A stretch of 64,000 bases of DNA from NCBI GenBank assembly GCA_934474225.1, contig CAKSLU010000003.1, forward strand, positions 46,137 to 110,136. The letters are read 5' to 3'. A model generated the notes under the pieces. The model saw only the letters and a list, made by a program, of their open reading frames with translations, did not search any database and was not told the DNA's origin. Made by a program: the position numbers and the translations under genes. This stretch comes from an uncultured Eubacteriales bacterium. Its GTDB lineage: Bacteria; Bacillota; Clostridia; Oscillospirales; CAG-272. Shown in pieces: positions 17,659 through 26,752 of the stretch (positions within the stretch are counted from its first letter, which is position 1; each line of letters opens with the position of its first letter).

Positions 17659-19880
17659 TGCTTATCGGCTCCCTCCAGCGCTGCATTGCAGGCGGCGATG
17701 GTCTCTTCAATCAGCGTCTCGCTGCAATCCGGATTGCTGTAGACCGCCTGTCTGAGCACATAATGCATGCGGCGTCGCACGGCGGGATTGTCCATCGTGT
17801 TGCCGAGCGCCTCATTCTCGGGCGTGCGCTCTGACCTCGGCAGCATCGCCGCCGCAAAGATGTCGCGCGCCGGTGCATAGCGGTCGTCGAGAATCACATC
17901 GCGGAAATAGGTGTTGCGGTGGACGCGCACGGTCTTCGGCGCGTCGCCGTGTACGCGGACGACAATCTCGCCGCGGATGTCTGCGCTGCTTGCGCCGACG
18001 GAGAGCGTGTAGTCGCCGCCGCGCGTGTAGAAGTCGCCGCGCACCTCGTCATAGAAGCTGTATACGCGCCGCTCGACCGGGATGGTCACGCGCTTTTCTT
18101 CGCCCGGCGCAAGGGCGACCTTTGTATAGCTGCACAGTTCCTTCGGCGGGCGGGAAACATAGGGCGCGTTGTCATGCATATAGACCTGTACGACCTCGCT
18201 GCCCGCGCGGCTGCCGGTGTTCTTCACGGTCAGCGTGACGGCGTTTTCGTCGCCGACGAGGTCACTGTAGGCAAATGTGGTGTAGGACAGACCGTGCCCG
18301 AACGGGAAGCGCACGGGAATCTTCTTCTTTTCATAATAGCGATAGCCGATGTAGATGCCCTCGGCGTAGTCGCAGTTGTCAAATGTGCCGGGGAAGTTGA
18401 AGTAGGACGGCGTGTCTTCAAGACGCATCGGGAAGGTCTCGGCAAGCTTGCCGGAGGGGTTGGTCTCGCCGAAAAGGATTTCGGCAGCCGCCTCGGCAGT
18501 CGCCTCGCCGCAGAGGTAGGTCAGCAGCACGGCGTCGGTGCGGTCGGCAAAGGGCAGCTCCACCGGCGCGCCGCAGGTCAGCACGACCACCGACTGCGCC
18601 GCAGCGGCAAGCACCGCGTCCGCAAGCTCAAGCTGCTCCTTCGGCAGCGCCATCGTCTTGCGGTCCGCCCCCTCAAACTCGGCGGACTCGGGCAGCCCGA
18701 AGAACAGGACGACCTTGCCGCACGCCTTTGCCGCTTCCACGGCGGCGTCGATGCCGTCCGCAAAGGGCACATAGGTGATGTTGTCGGTATACTTCTTCAT
18801 CTCGGCAAGCGCGTTTGTCGCGGGGCTGCTTACCACAACCTTGCTCGAACCGCTGCCCTGATAGCGCAGGGCTTCCGCCTCGCCGATGACGGCAATGCGC
18901 TCGCCTTTTGCAAGCGGCAGCGCGCCTTTTTCGTTCTTCAGCAGAACCATGCACTCGCGCGCGCAGGCAAGCGCGGCGGCATGCTGCGCCGCACGGTCAA
19001 CCGGCACGGGGGCGGGGCGCTCCTTGGTGGCAAGTGCCAGCACGCGGCGCGCCGAACGGTCCAGCAGACTCTCGTCGATTTTGCCGTCCGCAAGTGCGGC
19101 GAGAATGTAGTCTCTGCCGCTGCCGTGGCTGGTCGGCATCTCGAGGTCAAGCCCGGCTTCCAGCGAGGCAACGCGGTCGTTGACCGCATCCCAGTCACTC
19201 ATGACTACGCCCTCAAATCCCCACTTTTTCCGGAGCAGGTCGTCGAGCAGCCAGCGGCTCTCGGCGGCGTGCTTGCCGTTGATGCGGTTGTAGGATTCCA
19301 TGACCGCCTCGGGCTTGGCAGCCTGAATGGCAATTTCAAAGGCGCGCAGATAGGTCTCGTGCAGCGGGCGCGCGGCGACATTTGCCGACACCGTGAAACG
19401 GCGGGTCTCCTGATTGTTGACGGCAAAATGCTTGATGCAGCTGCCAACGCCGTTTTGCTGCATGGCGCTGATGTACGCGGCGGCAAAGCTGCCTGCAAAG
19501 TACGGGTCCTCCGAGAAGTACTCGAAGTTTCTGCCGCAGAGCGGGGAACGCTTCATGTTCACGCCGGGGCCGAGCACCACGGCGACGCTCTCTGCAATGG
19601 CATCCTTCGCAATCGTGTTTGCCGCATGCGCGGCAATCTCGCGGTTCCAGGAGGCGGCGAGCGCAGAGGCGGTCGGCATGCAGGTCGCGGCGTTCGTTGA
19701 CCACTTGCCGTCTTTCATCACCATCTTGCGCAGCCCGTGCGGTCCGTCGGTCATCATCGCGCCGGAAATGCCGAGGCGTTCGACGCCGTGCGTGTGCCAG
19801 GAACCCTCGCCGTCGCACAGGTTAGCCTTTTCCGGGGTCGTCATTTTGTCTAATATTGCTTCGGCTGGTAAATGTTTCAT
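17655..19880 (-). CDS. Family GH3 glycoside hydrolase (beta-glucosidase type)
   Basis: A 741-residue enzyme releasing a terminal sugar from beta-linked oligosaccharides; the sugar is not determinable. The N-terminal TIM barrel carries GVVMSDWDAV with the nucleophile D229, plus KHFAVNNQE and FEYFSEDP, all GH3 hallmarks. The alpha/beta sandwich follows (about 300-540), then a fibronectin-III-like domain near 590-670. There is no signal peptide, so it is cytoplasmic. The second of two near ATGs (19880) is chosen because AAGGAG lies 7 bases before it but only 1 base before the first. It leads an operon with the orphan (alpha/alpha)6 protein (ATGA overlap) and lies divergent from the araC-type gene. 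Confidence 0.92.
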   Translation of the reverse strand: MKHLPAEAILDKMTTPEKANLCDGEGSWHTHGVERLGISGAMMTDGPHGLRKMVMKDGKWSTNAATCMPTASALAASWNREIAAHAANTIAKDAIAESVAVVLGPGVNMKRSPLCGRNFEYFSEDPYFAGSFAAAYISAMQQNGVGSCIKHFAVNNQETRRFTVSANVAARPLHETYLRAFEIAIQAAKPEAVMESYNRINGKHAAESRWLLDDLLRKKWGFEGVVMSDWDAVNDRVASLEAGLDLEMPTSHGSGRDYILAALADGKIDESLLDRSARRVLALATKERPAPVPVDRAAQHAAALACARECMVLLKNEKGALPLAKGERIAVIGEAEALRYQGSGSSKVVVSSPATNALAEMKKYTDNITYVPFADGIDAAVEAAKACGKVVLFFGLPESAEFEGADRKTMALPKEQLELADAVLAAAAQSVVVLTCGAPVELPFADRTDAVLLTYLCGEATAEAAAEILFGETNPSGKLAETFPMRLEDTPSYFNFPGTFDNCDYAEGIYIGYRYYEKKKIPVRFPFGHGLSYTTFAYSDLVGDENAVTLTVKNTGSRAGSEVVQVYMHDNAPYVSRPPKELCSYTKVALAPGEEKRVTIPVERRVYSFYDEVRGDFYTRGGDYTLSVGASSADIRGEIVVRVHGDAPKTVRVHRNTYFRDVILDDRYAPARDIFAAAMLPRSERTPENEALGNTMDNPAVRRRMHYVLRQAVYSNPDCSETLIEETIAACNAALEGADKQ

Positions 19881-19923
19881 TCTCATGCTCCTTATACCGA
19901 TGGATATTGATTTTTCACTTTAC

Positions 19924-19951
19924 ATTATAAAGAAAGCATGGTAAAATACAA
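19924..19951 (-). promoter_or_regulatory. Promoter of the GH3 operon
   Basis: On the minus strand TTGTAT (19946-19951), a 16-bp spacer and TATAAT (19924-19929) lie about 45 bp before the GH3 ATG, in the region shared with the divergent regulator gene. Confidence 0.6.
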
Positions 19952-20032
19952 GACAGAGGCAATAACTTTTTTGGACAAAAATCACAATCATGTTTGCTTT
20001 TGCTCATTCTGCACAAAAAAGGTGGTGGCACT

Positions 20033-20854
20033 TTGGACATTTCGTATGAGAACCGTGTGGACACGCTGCACATATGGACGCGGCACAGCCTGCAATGGAT
20101 TCCGCACTTCCATGACAGCATCGAGATGGTCTGCATGCTGTCCGGCAGCGCGGACATCATGATAGGCGGGGAGAACTATACGCTCGCGGCGGGCGACTTT
20201 GCCATCGCCATGCCGAATGTGCTGCACGGTTACTATCGGGAGGAGGGGGTCGACGCCTATCTTCTGATCGTGCCGCGGCGCTATTGCGACGCCTATGCGA
20301 CGCTTCTGGAGACACATACGGTGCAGACGCCGGTCATCCGCGCCGCACAGCACGGCGGCAAACTTATCGAGCGCATCCGCGAATTGCTTCGCGTCTACAA
20401 ATCGACCTCGCCGTTTCGACGGGAGATTCTCGACGGCTGCTTTACCGTGCTGTTCGGCGAGGTCTTTTCCTACACAGGCATGGCCGAGTGCCGCAAGGCA
20501 CCCGAGGAGACCGAGCGGCGGCTGATTGCCTTTTGCCTTGAGCATTACGCGGAGGAAATCAGCCTGGACTTGCTTGCCGACCGGCTGCATGTCAGCCGCA
20601 GCTACATTTCCTACATATTTTCTAACAAGCTGCATGTCAGCCTGCCGGACTTCATCGGTTCACTGCGCATTGCGGAGGCGAAACGGCAGATCGAGCGCGG
20701 CGCCGGCATCACGGAGGCGGCACTCAATGCCGGCTTTTCCTCCATCCGCACATTCAACCGCCGCTTTGCAAAGGAAAACGGGATGACACCGCGCGAATTT
20801 CGGCGAAAAATTGCTGATGCCGAAAAGGCGGCAGAATCCCCGAAACCCGCATGA
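20033..20854 (+). CDS. AraC-family transcriptional regulator
   Basis: A 273-residue regulator with an N-terminal cupin sensor domain (HFHDSIEMVCMLSGSADI, about 15-100) and two C-terminal helix-turn-helix motifs (ISLDLLADRLHVSRSYISYIF and ITEAALNAGFSSIRTFNRRF). Such proteins usually bind a sugar and activate neighbouring catabolic genes. The start is taken as a TTG at 20033, preceded by an AAAGGTGGT site; another TTG at 19994 would add 13 residues without a good site. It lies between the divergent GH3 operon and the plus-strand GH43-SLH gene, so it is the obvious candidate controller of both. Confidence 0.88.
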   Translation: MDISYENRVDTLHIWTRHSLQWIPHFHDSIEMVCMLSGSADIMIGGENYTLAAGDFAIAMPNVLHGYYREEGVDAYLLIVPRRYCDAYATLLETHTVQTPVIRAAQHGGKLIERIRELLRVYKSTSPFRREILDGCFTVLFGEVFSYTGMAECRKAPEETERRLIAFCLEHYAEEISLDLLADRLHVSRSYISYIFSNKLHVSLPDFIGSLRIAEAKRQIERGAGITEAALNAGFSSIRTFNRRFAKENGMTPREFRRKIADAEKAAESPKPA

Positions 20855-20900
20855 ATACAGGCGTGGCAAAGAATTTCCGGATTTCGTGAAAATCTTTGCG

Positions 20901-20929
20901 TTGCGGCGGTTTCGTCCTTATGCTAAAAT
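20901..20929 (+). promoter_or_regulatory. Promoter of the giant GH43-SLH gene
   Basis: TTGCGG, a 17-bp spacer and TAAAAT, with TATGC directly before the -10 (extended -10). It lies about 40 bp before the ATG at 20970, in the gap after the araC-type gene. Confidence 0.65.
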
Positions 20930-20969
20930 GTAAATACAGCTAAAAAGATGCTGAGAGGAGAATCGAATT

Positions 20970-23900
20970 ATGCAAAAAACGACCAAAAAATTCAGTCTCC
21001 GGTTTCTGTCCGTGCTGATGGCGGCATGCCTGCTGCTTGCGGCAGCGGCGATGCTGACCGGCGTTTCGGCGGCGGATGATGTAGAGTATTTCTATGTCAA
21101 TTCGGAGACCGGCAATGACAGCGCAAACGGCAGAAGTGCCGGCACGGCGGTCAAGACTTTCACGCGTGCCTGCAACCTGGCGCGCAAGGGCGGCGGTACC
21201 ATTGTCATCACCAATGCGTACGAAATGCCGAAAACGGTTTACGAAGTCGAACATGCCGACGCACCCTTCGTCATCACGACCAAGGACGCGACGACCGACT
21301 ACGGCGCGACGGGCGCAAAGCTGGTCTTTGCCAAGGCGCTCCGCTATGTCATGAAGGGCGACACGACCTTCGAGAACATCACGATTGAGTTTGAAAACAC
21401 GCTCAATGTGGTCGCCAACTACAATCACATCACCTTCGGCGAGGGCGTGAATACGGTCAACATCGGCTCCGGCTCCGAGGGCGTGTATGTCGTCGGCGGT
21501 TATCAGAGCCCTGAGGACACGGTGGATACCTCGCTCGATTCGCACATTACCATAAGGAGCGGTAAGTTCCACATCGTCGCGGGCGGCACGCGCCAGAAGG
21601 GCGCGGGCGCGGCAGGCGGCATCGTCTATACCGGCACGCATTATATCGAGGTGAGCGGCGGTGAGATCACCCGTCTGTACGGCGGCTCGATTCAGCACCA
21701 GATTGCCACAAGCACAAACATCACCGTTACCGGCGGTGAGATTCACGACCTGTATGCGGCAGGCGACCTCACCCGCCGTCTGGAAGGCAGCGCAACCCTT
21801 AGCCTCACCGGCGGTAAAATCGGCAGCCTGAGCGTCAACAATGTAGTCGGCGCGGCAAATGTCACGCTGGCGGGCACCGAGGTGGAGACGGCAGGCGTTG
21901 CTTTTGCCAACGACACCATCAAGAAGATGGCAACTAAGGCAAACCAGCCGAAGACGCTGTACTACGACGCACATTTCTACAGCGCATCGCAGATTGCATC
22001 GCTCAGCGACGGCTTTGACAAGGTGGAGAACATCACCAGCATCTATGTCAAGGAGGGGGCAACCGGCAGCGGTACAAGCGCGGCCGATCCCGCATCCTTT
22101 GCAGACGGCATTAAGACCGCAGCCGAAACGCAGGGCAATATCCTTGTGCTCGGCACGGTCAATGTCAAGGATTTCACCGAGGCGGCACACGCCGAGAAAA
22201 TCGTCGTCAAGGGCGGCGATGCAGGCGCCCGCCTGAACATCAGCGGCACCTACACGCTCGGCGGCGAGACCTGCTTTGAGGCGCTCACCGTTGCGGCGGA
22301 CAAGGCGACTTTTGATGCAGCCAAGGGGCTTCTGACTGTCGCCGCGGATGTCAAGTTGAGCGGCAAGCCTGATGTCATCGGCTCCGCTACGCTGTATGCC
22401 GGCGAGTTCGGCGCAGTCAAGGGCGGCGCGGCTGACATGAAACTCATCCTCGACGGCGCAACTGTCGCGTCCGTCACCGGCGGCACGACGGCTGCCAAGA
22501 TTGAGATCAACAGCGGCAAGGTCGGCGCCGTTAAGTCCACCGAGACGACGATTGCAGACTTTGACCTTGCCATCAACGGCGGCGAAGTTGCAAGCGTCAC
22601 CTTCAAGGATGTCACGGGCAAGCTGAACTTCCTCCTGTACGGCGGCAAGGTCGGCAGTTATGCCGTGGAGGGCAGCAACGCCAAGGGCAAACTGAGCCTG
22701 GACGAGAATCAGTTCAAGACGGCTGACCTCGGCGCAGCGGCAGCACTGTTCACGGTCTCTGCGGATAAGGTCTACTACATCAGCGACAGCGGCAAGGGTA
22801 ACGGCACCAGCTTCAGCGCGGCAGGCAACTCCATGGAGGAAGCCTACAAGACGCTGGCAGGCGGCGGCACGCTTGTGGTCTGCGGCGAGACAACGCTGAA
22901 GGCCATCGGCGACAAGGGCGCTTTCATCAACCAGTACAACACCGGCAAGATCACGATCACTTCGGTCTATGACGGTGTGGACTACAGAAAGACCAATAAC
23001 GCAAAGCTGATTTTCAAGGTCAACTTCTATTGCGGCGGCGAGACCGAGTTCAACAACATCAGCCTCGTCAACCAGAAGAGCTACGGCGGCATTTACGCCA
23101 ACCTCAACAAGCTCGTCATCGGTGATGGCGTGGAGTGCGCCTATGCGGCGTCGGTCACCACGACCTATCCCAGCATCCAGGGCGGCACCAACCTCGACAT
23201 TGAGATGACCGAGGCAGAGAAGCAGCAGTCCGCGGATGTCACGATCAACAGCGGTACCTGGCAGCGCGTCCGCGGCGGCAGCGCCACCGGCGGCTACAAC
23301 AATTTCAATATCAAACTGACCATCAACGGCGGCGAATTCCGCGAGAAGCTGGTTCTTGTCTCGGCAAATTCGCATGTCGGCAACGCCGATGTCACCATCA
23401 ATGGCGGCACCTTCCTTGCCGGTATCTACGGCTCGACCATTGATAAGGCAGAGCAGATTGTCGAGGGCGACCTCAAGCTGACCATTAACGGCGGCACGCC
23501 TTACGGCACGATTGCCGCATCGCTCAACAACATCGGCACACTGAAGGGCAGTTTTGACCTCACGCTGAACGGCGGCAACCTCGGTCACATCACCGACATT
23601 GTCGGCACGGCGGGCGTGGACGGCTGGACAATGACAAGCACGCTGCACACCGGTGAAACGGTTTCGCTGGATGCCAAGATCAGCGGCACGATGTCGTTCC
23701 AGAACCCGATTCGCTCCAACGGCGCAGACCCGTGGCTGTTCTTCCATGACGGCAACTACTATTATGTTGCTACGCATAGTTCAATGCTCAACCTCTACAG
23801 AGCTGCCAACATCGGCGACCTTGCAAACGCACCCTATAAGACCGTTTACAAGCCCGAAGAGGGACATATGTGGTCGAAGAACATCTGGTCGCCCGAAATC

Positions 23901-25340
23901 CACTATTACACCGATGAAGAAATCGGCGCGGGCAACGGCGGCTGGTACTGCTACATCGCCTGCGACGACGGCGACAACACCAATCACCGCATGTATGTCA
24001 TCAAGTGCCTGGACGGCGACGACCTGTTCGGCAGATGGGGCAACCCCGTGACCGGTGAGGTCAACGTTCCGCAGAAGATTGAGGCAAAGGACATCCCCGG
24101 CTTTGACGATACCTGGGCGGCAGGGCAGACCGACATCAAAATTAACGGTCAGCTCTACCTGATGTATGTCACCGAGCAGGGACGGAATACCGCCGACTTC
24201 TACCAGACCATCAACATCATCAAGATGACCAATCCTTGGACGCTTGAGGGACAGTCTTCCGTTATCTGCAAGCCCGAGTACGATTGGGAGATGGGCGGTG
24301 CAGCCTACAATCCGACCACGGGCAAGGCTTATCCGAAGGTTGTCGAGGGCGGCACGGCGGTCTACGGCTCGGACGGCTCGATCTTCATCGTCTACTCCGG
24401 CAGTGGCTATTGGACGACCGAGTATAAACTCGGACAGATGAAGTACCTCGGCGGCGACCCGCTGCTGATGAGCAGTTGGGAGAAACTCCCCACGCCGATC
24501 CTCTCCAAGTCCGATAAGATCAACGGCTGCGGTCACGCTTCCTATGTCACCGACACCGACGGGCAGGGCTGGATTTGCTATCATGCCTACAAGGGCAAGG
24601 ATACGCAGGGCAGCAGATTTGCCTATGTTGAGCCGTATACGGCAACCAAGGACGGCGTCGTCATCGGCGAGGGAACGGGACATCCCGCAGACCCCGCAAA
24701 GACCTATACCGTCAACCTCAATTCCACCCCGCTCGGCGAGAAGGTCTTCGGCTTCGACAAGGTTGAGCAGTCTGCAAGCAAGTTTGGCTTCACGCGCGAC
24801 TATGCAGACAACTTCACCGATGTACCGGCAAACGCGTGGTTCTACAGCTATGTGCGTGACGCATATCGCGTCGGTCTTGCCAACGGCACGAGCGCGACGA
24901 AGTTCTCGCCCGATACGACCTTCACCGTGGCGCAGGCGCTGACGGCGGCGGCAAACATCCACAAGATTTACACCGGCAATAAGATTGACACGACGGGCGC
25001 AAAGAACTGGTATGACCCCTATGTCAACTACTGCATTGCAAACGGCATCATCACCGCGGCACAGTTCACGGACTACAACAAGAACATCACGCGCGGCGAC
25101 ATGGCTGTCGTCTTTGCAAACATCCTTCCCGCAGAGGAATATGCGGCGGTCCGCAGTGGCTCCAACCCCGATGTGACAAGCAACCTCGCTTGCTACGCGG
25201 CGGTGCAGAAGCTGTATAACGCGGGCATCGTCGGCGGCGATGCCGGAACCGGCAACTACCGCCCGAGTGACAGCATCAAGCGTTCCGAGGCGTGCGTCAT
25301 CTTTACGCGCATTGCTCTCAAGAGCGCAAGAGCAAAATAA
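20970..25340 (+). CDS. Giant S-layer-anchored triple beta-helix/GH43 protein
   Basis: A 1456-residue surface protein with a GAGAGGAG site and ATG start. A signal peptide (about 1-34) is followed by three beta-helix modules (about 36-345, 350-595, 600-900), a GH43-type propeller (about 905-1270) and SLH repeats (about 1277-1450). The propeller has GADPWL (general-base Asp), IWSPEI and VVEGGTAVY (likely acid Glu), suggesting activity on arabinose- or xylose-containing glycans. Its SLH region closely resembles that of the 12082-15684 protein (LANGTSATKFSPDTTFTVA here), and each module starts with the same V-x-x-S-G-x-G-x-G-T pattern, so the two genes are paralogues by duplication. It is expected to be anchored outside the wall through SLH binding. 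Confidence 0.87.
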   Translation: MQKTTKKFSLRFLSVLMAACLLLAAAAMLTGVSAADDVEYFYVNSETGNDSANGRSAGTAVKTFTRACNLARKGGGTIVITNAYEMPKTVYEVEHADAPFVITTKDATTDYGATGAKLVFAKALRYVMKGDTTFENITIEFENTLNVVANYNHITFGEGVNTVNIGSGSEGVYVVGGYQSPEDTVDTSLDSHITIRSGKFHIVAGGTRQKGAGAAGGIVYTGTHYIEVSGGEITRLYGGSIQHQIATSTNITVTGGEIHDLYAAGDLTRRLEGSATLSLTGGKIGSLSVNNVVGAANVTLAGTEVETAGVAFANDTIKKMATKANQPKTLYYDAHFYSASQIASLSDGFDKVENITSIYVKEGATGSGTSAADPASFADGIKTAAETQGNILVLGTVNVKDFTEAAHAEKIVVKGGDAGARLNISGTYTLGGETCFEALTVAADKATFDAAKGLLTVAADVKLSGKPDVIGSATLYAGEFGAVKGGAADMKLILDGATVASVTGGTTAAKIEINSGKVGAVKSTETTIADFDLAINGGEVASVTFKDVTGKLNFLLYGGKVGSYAVEGSNAKGKLSLDENQFKTADLGAAAALFTVSADKVYYISDSGKGNGTSFSAAGNSMEEAYKTLAGGGTLVVCGETTLKAIGDKGAFINQYNTGKITITSVYDGVDYRKTNNAKLIFKVNFYCGGETEFNNISLVNQKSYGGIYANLNKLVIGDGVECAYAASVTTTYPSIQGGTNLDIEMTEAEKQQSADVTINSGTWQRVRGGSATGGYNNFNIKLTINGGEFREKLVLVSANSHVGNADVTINGGTFLAGIYGSTIDKAEQIVEGDLKLTINGGTPYGTIAASLNNIGTLKGSFDLTLNGGNLGHITDIVGTAGVDGWTMTSTLHTGETVSLDAKISGTMSFQNPIRSNGADPWLFFHDGNYYYVATHSSMLNLYRAANIGDLANAPYKTVYKPEEGHMWSKNIWSPEIHYYTDEEIGAGNGGWYCYIACDDGDNTNHRMYVIKCLDGDDLFGRWGNPVTGEVNVPQKIEAKDIPGFDDTWAAGQTDIKINGQLYLMYVTEQGRNTADFYQTINIIKMTNPWTLEGQSSVICKPEYDWEMGGAAYNPTTGKAYPKVVEGGTAVYGSDGSIFIVYSGSGYWTTEYKLGQMKYLGGDPLLMSSWEKLPTPILSKSDKINGCGHASYVTDTDGQGWICYHAYKGKDTQGSRFAYVEPYTATKDGVVIGEGTGHPADPAKTYTVNLNSTPLGEKVFGFDKVEQSASKFGFTRDYADNFTDVPANAWFYSYVRDAYRVGLANGTSATKFSPDTTFTVAQALTAAANIHKIYTGNKIDTTGAKNWYDPYVNYCIANGIITAAQFTDYNKNITRGDMAVVFANILPAEEYAAVRSGSNPDVTSNLACYAAVQKLYNAGIVGGDAGTGNYRPSDSIKRSEACVIFTRIALKSARAK

Positions 25341-25357
25341 TCGTTCTCCTATCAAGG

Positions 25358-25388
25358 AAAAGCGGCACGCAATCGCGTGCCGCTTTTT
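25358..25388 (+). terminator. First of two tandem terminators
   Basis: A 13-bp stem (AAAAGCGGCACGC and its complement) with the 4-base loop AATC, followed by a T-run, 18 bases after the GH43-SLH stop codon. Confidence 0.85.
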
Positions 25389-25394
25389 CTGCTT

Positions 25395-25432
25395 AAAAAG
25401 AAGAGCCGCGCTAAAAGCGCGGCTCTTCTTTT
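25395..25432. terminator. Second tandem hairpin terminator
   Basis: A 17-bp near-perfect stem (AAAAGAAGAGCCGCGC and its complement) around TAAA, with A-rich and T-rich flanks so it can act on both strands. It also insulates the minus-strand gene 25536-25871. Confidence 0.8.
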
Positions 25433-25535
25433 CTGTGGTCTGCGGGGGTATCCGATGCGGCATTTTTCTTTGCTGCCTCTTCTCGCCATTGCTTTGCTTT
25501 TGACGCTGCATACACATCGTCAAGGCTTTCAAGAA

Positions 25536-25871
25536 TTATATATCCAAAAACTCTGCCGAAGTCGTATCAAATGCGCGGCAGTGGAAAAGCGCACATAGTT
25601 TTGCTACAACGGGTAACACGGCATCTTCCGGTTCGTCCAGTATATGAATATACAGCATGATATGCTGCTCTGTCGATAAATCAAACGATATTGCAAATGT
25701 GTCGCTTTCATAATCCAGCCACTCGTCCGAATCGCCGGTTATACCAGCAAAATTCTCTCTCAGTATTTTTGCAGTTGCGTGCACATCAAATGGAATGATA
25801 TTGGAATCATCGATACATTCCATTGCCTCTGCGTTAGATGCGGTTTTGATCAACATAATGTCCCAGCTCAT
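25536..25871 (-). CDS. Small acidic orphan protein
   Basis: A 111-residue soluble acidic protein starting MSWDIMLIK. The ATG at 25871 is preceded by AAGGAGAC; a longer reading begins upstream without a site. No family was recognised with confidence. Its size, acidity and lack of any motif resemble small cytoplasmic immunity-type proteins, which is only an impression. Base composition is less GC-rich than the flanking glycan locus. It is followed upstream (minus strand order) by the 25934-26362 gene, 62 bp away, so the two may be co-transcribed. Confidence 0.6.
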   Translation of the reverse strand: MSWDIMLIKTASNAEAMECIDDSNIIPFDVHATAKILRENFAGITGDSDEWLDYESDTFAISFDLSTEQHIMLYIHILDEPEDAVLPVVAKLCALFHCRAFDTTSAEFLDI

Positions 25872-25933
25872 ATTTGTCTCCTTGTGTCTGTTATATTTGT
25901 GCATCTTTCAGGCACCCGCATGCTGCGGAGTGT

Positions 25934-26362
25934 TTACGCCCTGTAGAACACATATTTCTCGTTCAGTGCGTCTGAATAATCCGAATATGCCGCAGTAAAA
26001 CTAAAACCGTAAATCGTGAATTTTCTCACCTTGCCAAACCTTTTTCTATAGCGCATATATGCAATTCCGGCATCATTGCCATCGATAATCAGCCCCACTG
26101 TTTGAAAATCCAAAAGCTGAATGGCAATATCGTGCTTTAAATTCTCACCAGAAAGGTACATATAGGCCACTCCGTTTTCCTGCACGGACACGACGCCTTG
26201 GATGACCGGCGAATGACAAACCCAGGAGCTACCGTCCTCATCAAAAGCAGTCGATACAATCAGCGGCTTTATAAAAGCGATATTATAGGTATCGACAACG
26301 AAGACAATCAGCAGCAAAACTGTCAATACGATAGATAAAAGAATCCATTTTTGTTTTTTCAT
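25934..26362 (-). CDS. Small membrane-anchored orphan protein
   Basis: A 142-residue protein with one N-terminal membrane segment (about 6-24, LLSIVLTVLLLIVFVV) and a predicted extracellular beta-rich domain with no recognised family. GGAGG lies 6 bases before the ATG. A promoter-like pair, TTGACG and TAAAAT with an 18-bp spacer on the minus strand, is present at 26476-26505. With the 25536-25871 gene it forms an AT-richer small-gene island next to two structured repeats and tRNA-Ser, the kind of site where accessory genes accumulate. Confidence 0.65.
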   Translation of the reverse strand: MKKQKWILLSIVLTVLLLIVFVVDTYNIAFIKPLIVSTAFDEDGSSWVCHSPVIQGVVSVQENGVAYMYLSGENLKHDIAIQLLDFQTVGLIIDGNDAGIAYMRYRKRFGKVRKFTIYGFSFTAAYSDYSDALNEKYVFYRA

Positions 26363-26475
26363 ATTAACCTCCGTACTGCTGTGGTTGCTGAAGATATACT
26401 CGCCGTTGCGTCAAGGAGTGTCTTTGCGCCGCAGACTGCATTTGCCGTGTGCATTGGCGGCACTGCTGTATGTAT

Positions 26476-26505
26476 ATTTTACCACAAAGCGTACCTCGCC
26501 GTCAA
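26476..26505 (-). promoter_or_regulatory. Promoter of the 25934-26362 gene
   Basis: On the minus strand TTGACG (26500-26505), an 18-bp spacer and TAAAAT (26476-26481). It directly borders structured repeat copy A. Confidence 0.5.
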
Positions 26506-26518
26506 GAGTTGCACGAAA

Positions 26519-26609
26519 GTGCAGGGCGGGATTCGAGACCCGCCGGCGGCGCAAGACGCCGCCATATCCATTGCTGGCGCAATGGAGGCGTGTTCGAATT
26601 GACCCGCAC
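26519..26609. repeat. Structured repeat, copy A
   Basis: A cloverleaf-like element. Outer stem P1 pairs GTGC.GGG with CCC.GCAC (one bulge). P2 pairs ATTCGA.AC with GTTCGAAT. Two internal hairpins follow: P3 (GGCGGCG/CGCCGCC, 5-base loop) and P4 (CCATTG/CAATGG, 6-base loop), joined by ATAT. A private terminator hairpin follows at 26616-26653. Copies B and C share P2-P4, with compensatory changes. Between the element and the minus-strand gene 25934-26362 lies that gene's promoter. Confidence 0.75.
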
Positions 26610-26615
26610 TCGACG

Positions 26616-26653
26616 AAAAAGAAGAACCGTGCGAAAGCACGGTTCTTCTTTTT
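26616..26653. terminator. Hairpin after repeat copy A
   Basis: A near-perfect 16-bp stem (AGAAGAACCGTGC core) around GAAA with A- and T-rich flanks. It can end transcription on either strand, and on the minus strand directly follows repeat copy B. Confidence 0.75.
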
Positions 26654-26657
26654 GGCG

Positions 26658-26751
26658 GAGAGGGCGGGATTCGAGACCCGCCGGCGGCGCAAGACGCCGC
26701 CATATCCATTGCTGGTGCAATGGAGGCAGGTTCGAATCAGCTACCCATCTC
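26658..26751. repeat. Structured repeat, copy B, resembling a degenerate tRNA
   Basis: Same P1-P4 plan as copy A; here P1 is GAGA.GGG with CCC.TCTC, and P2 is GATTCGA.ACC with GGTTCGAATC. Read on the minus strand its end is CCCTCTCCGCCA, which matches the 3' end of the adjacent tRNA-Ser gene, and it carries a T-arm-like stem (GGCGGG/CCCGCC) whose loop has one extra base. It lacks a D arm and a credible anticodon, so it is not a working tRNA. Confidence 0.75.
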
Positions 26752-26752
26752 G

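Noticed and set aside
20940..23777. 945-codon open frame on the minus strand opposite the giant GH43-SLH gene
   Set aside because: Repetitive coding DNA with few stops on the complementary strand; no start signal or recognisable domain.
26658..26751. Copy B as a second functional tRNA gene
   Set aside because: No D arm, no valid anticodon loop, a T loop of 8 bases and an acceptor stem with a bulge.
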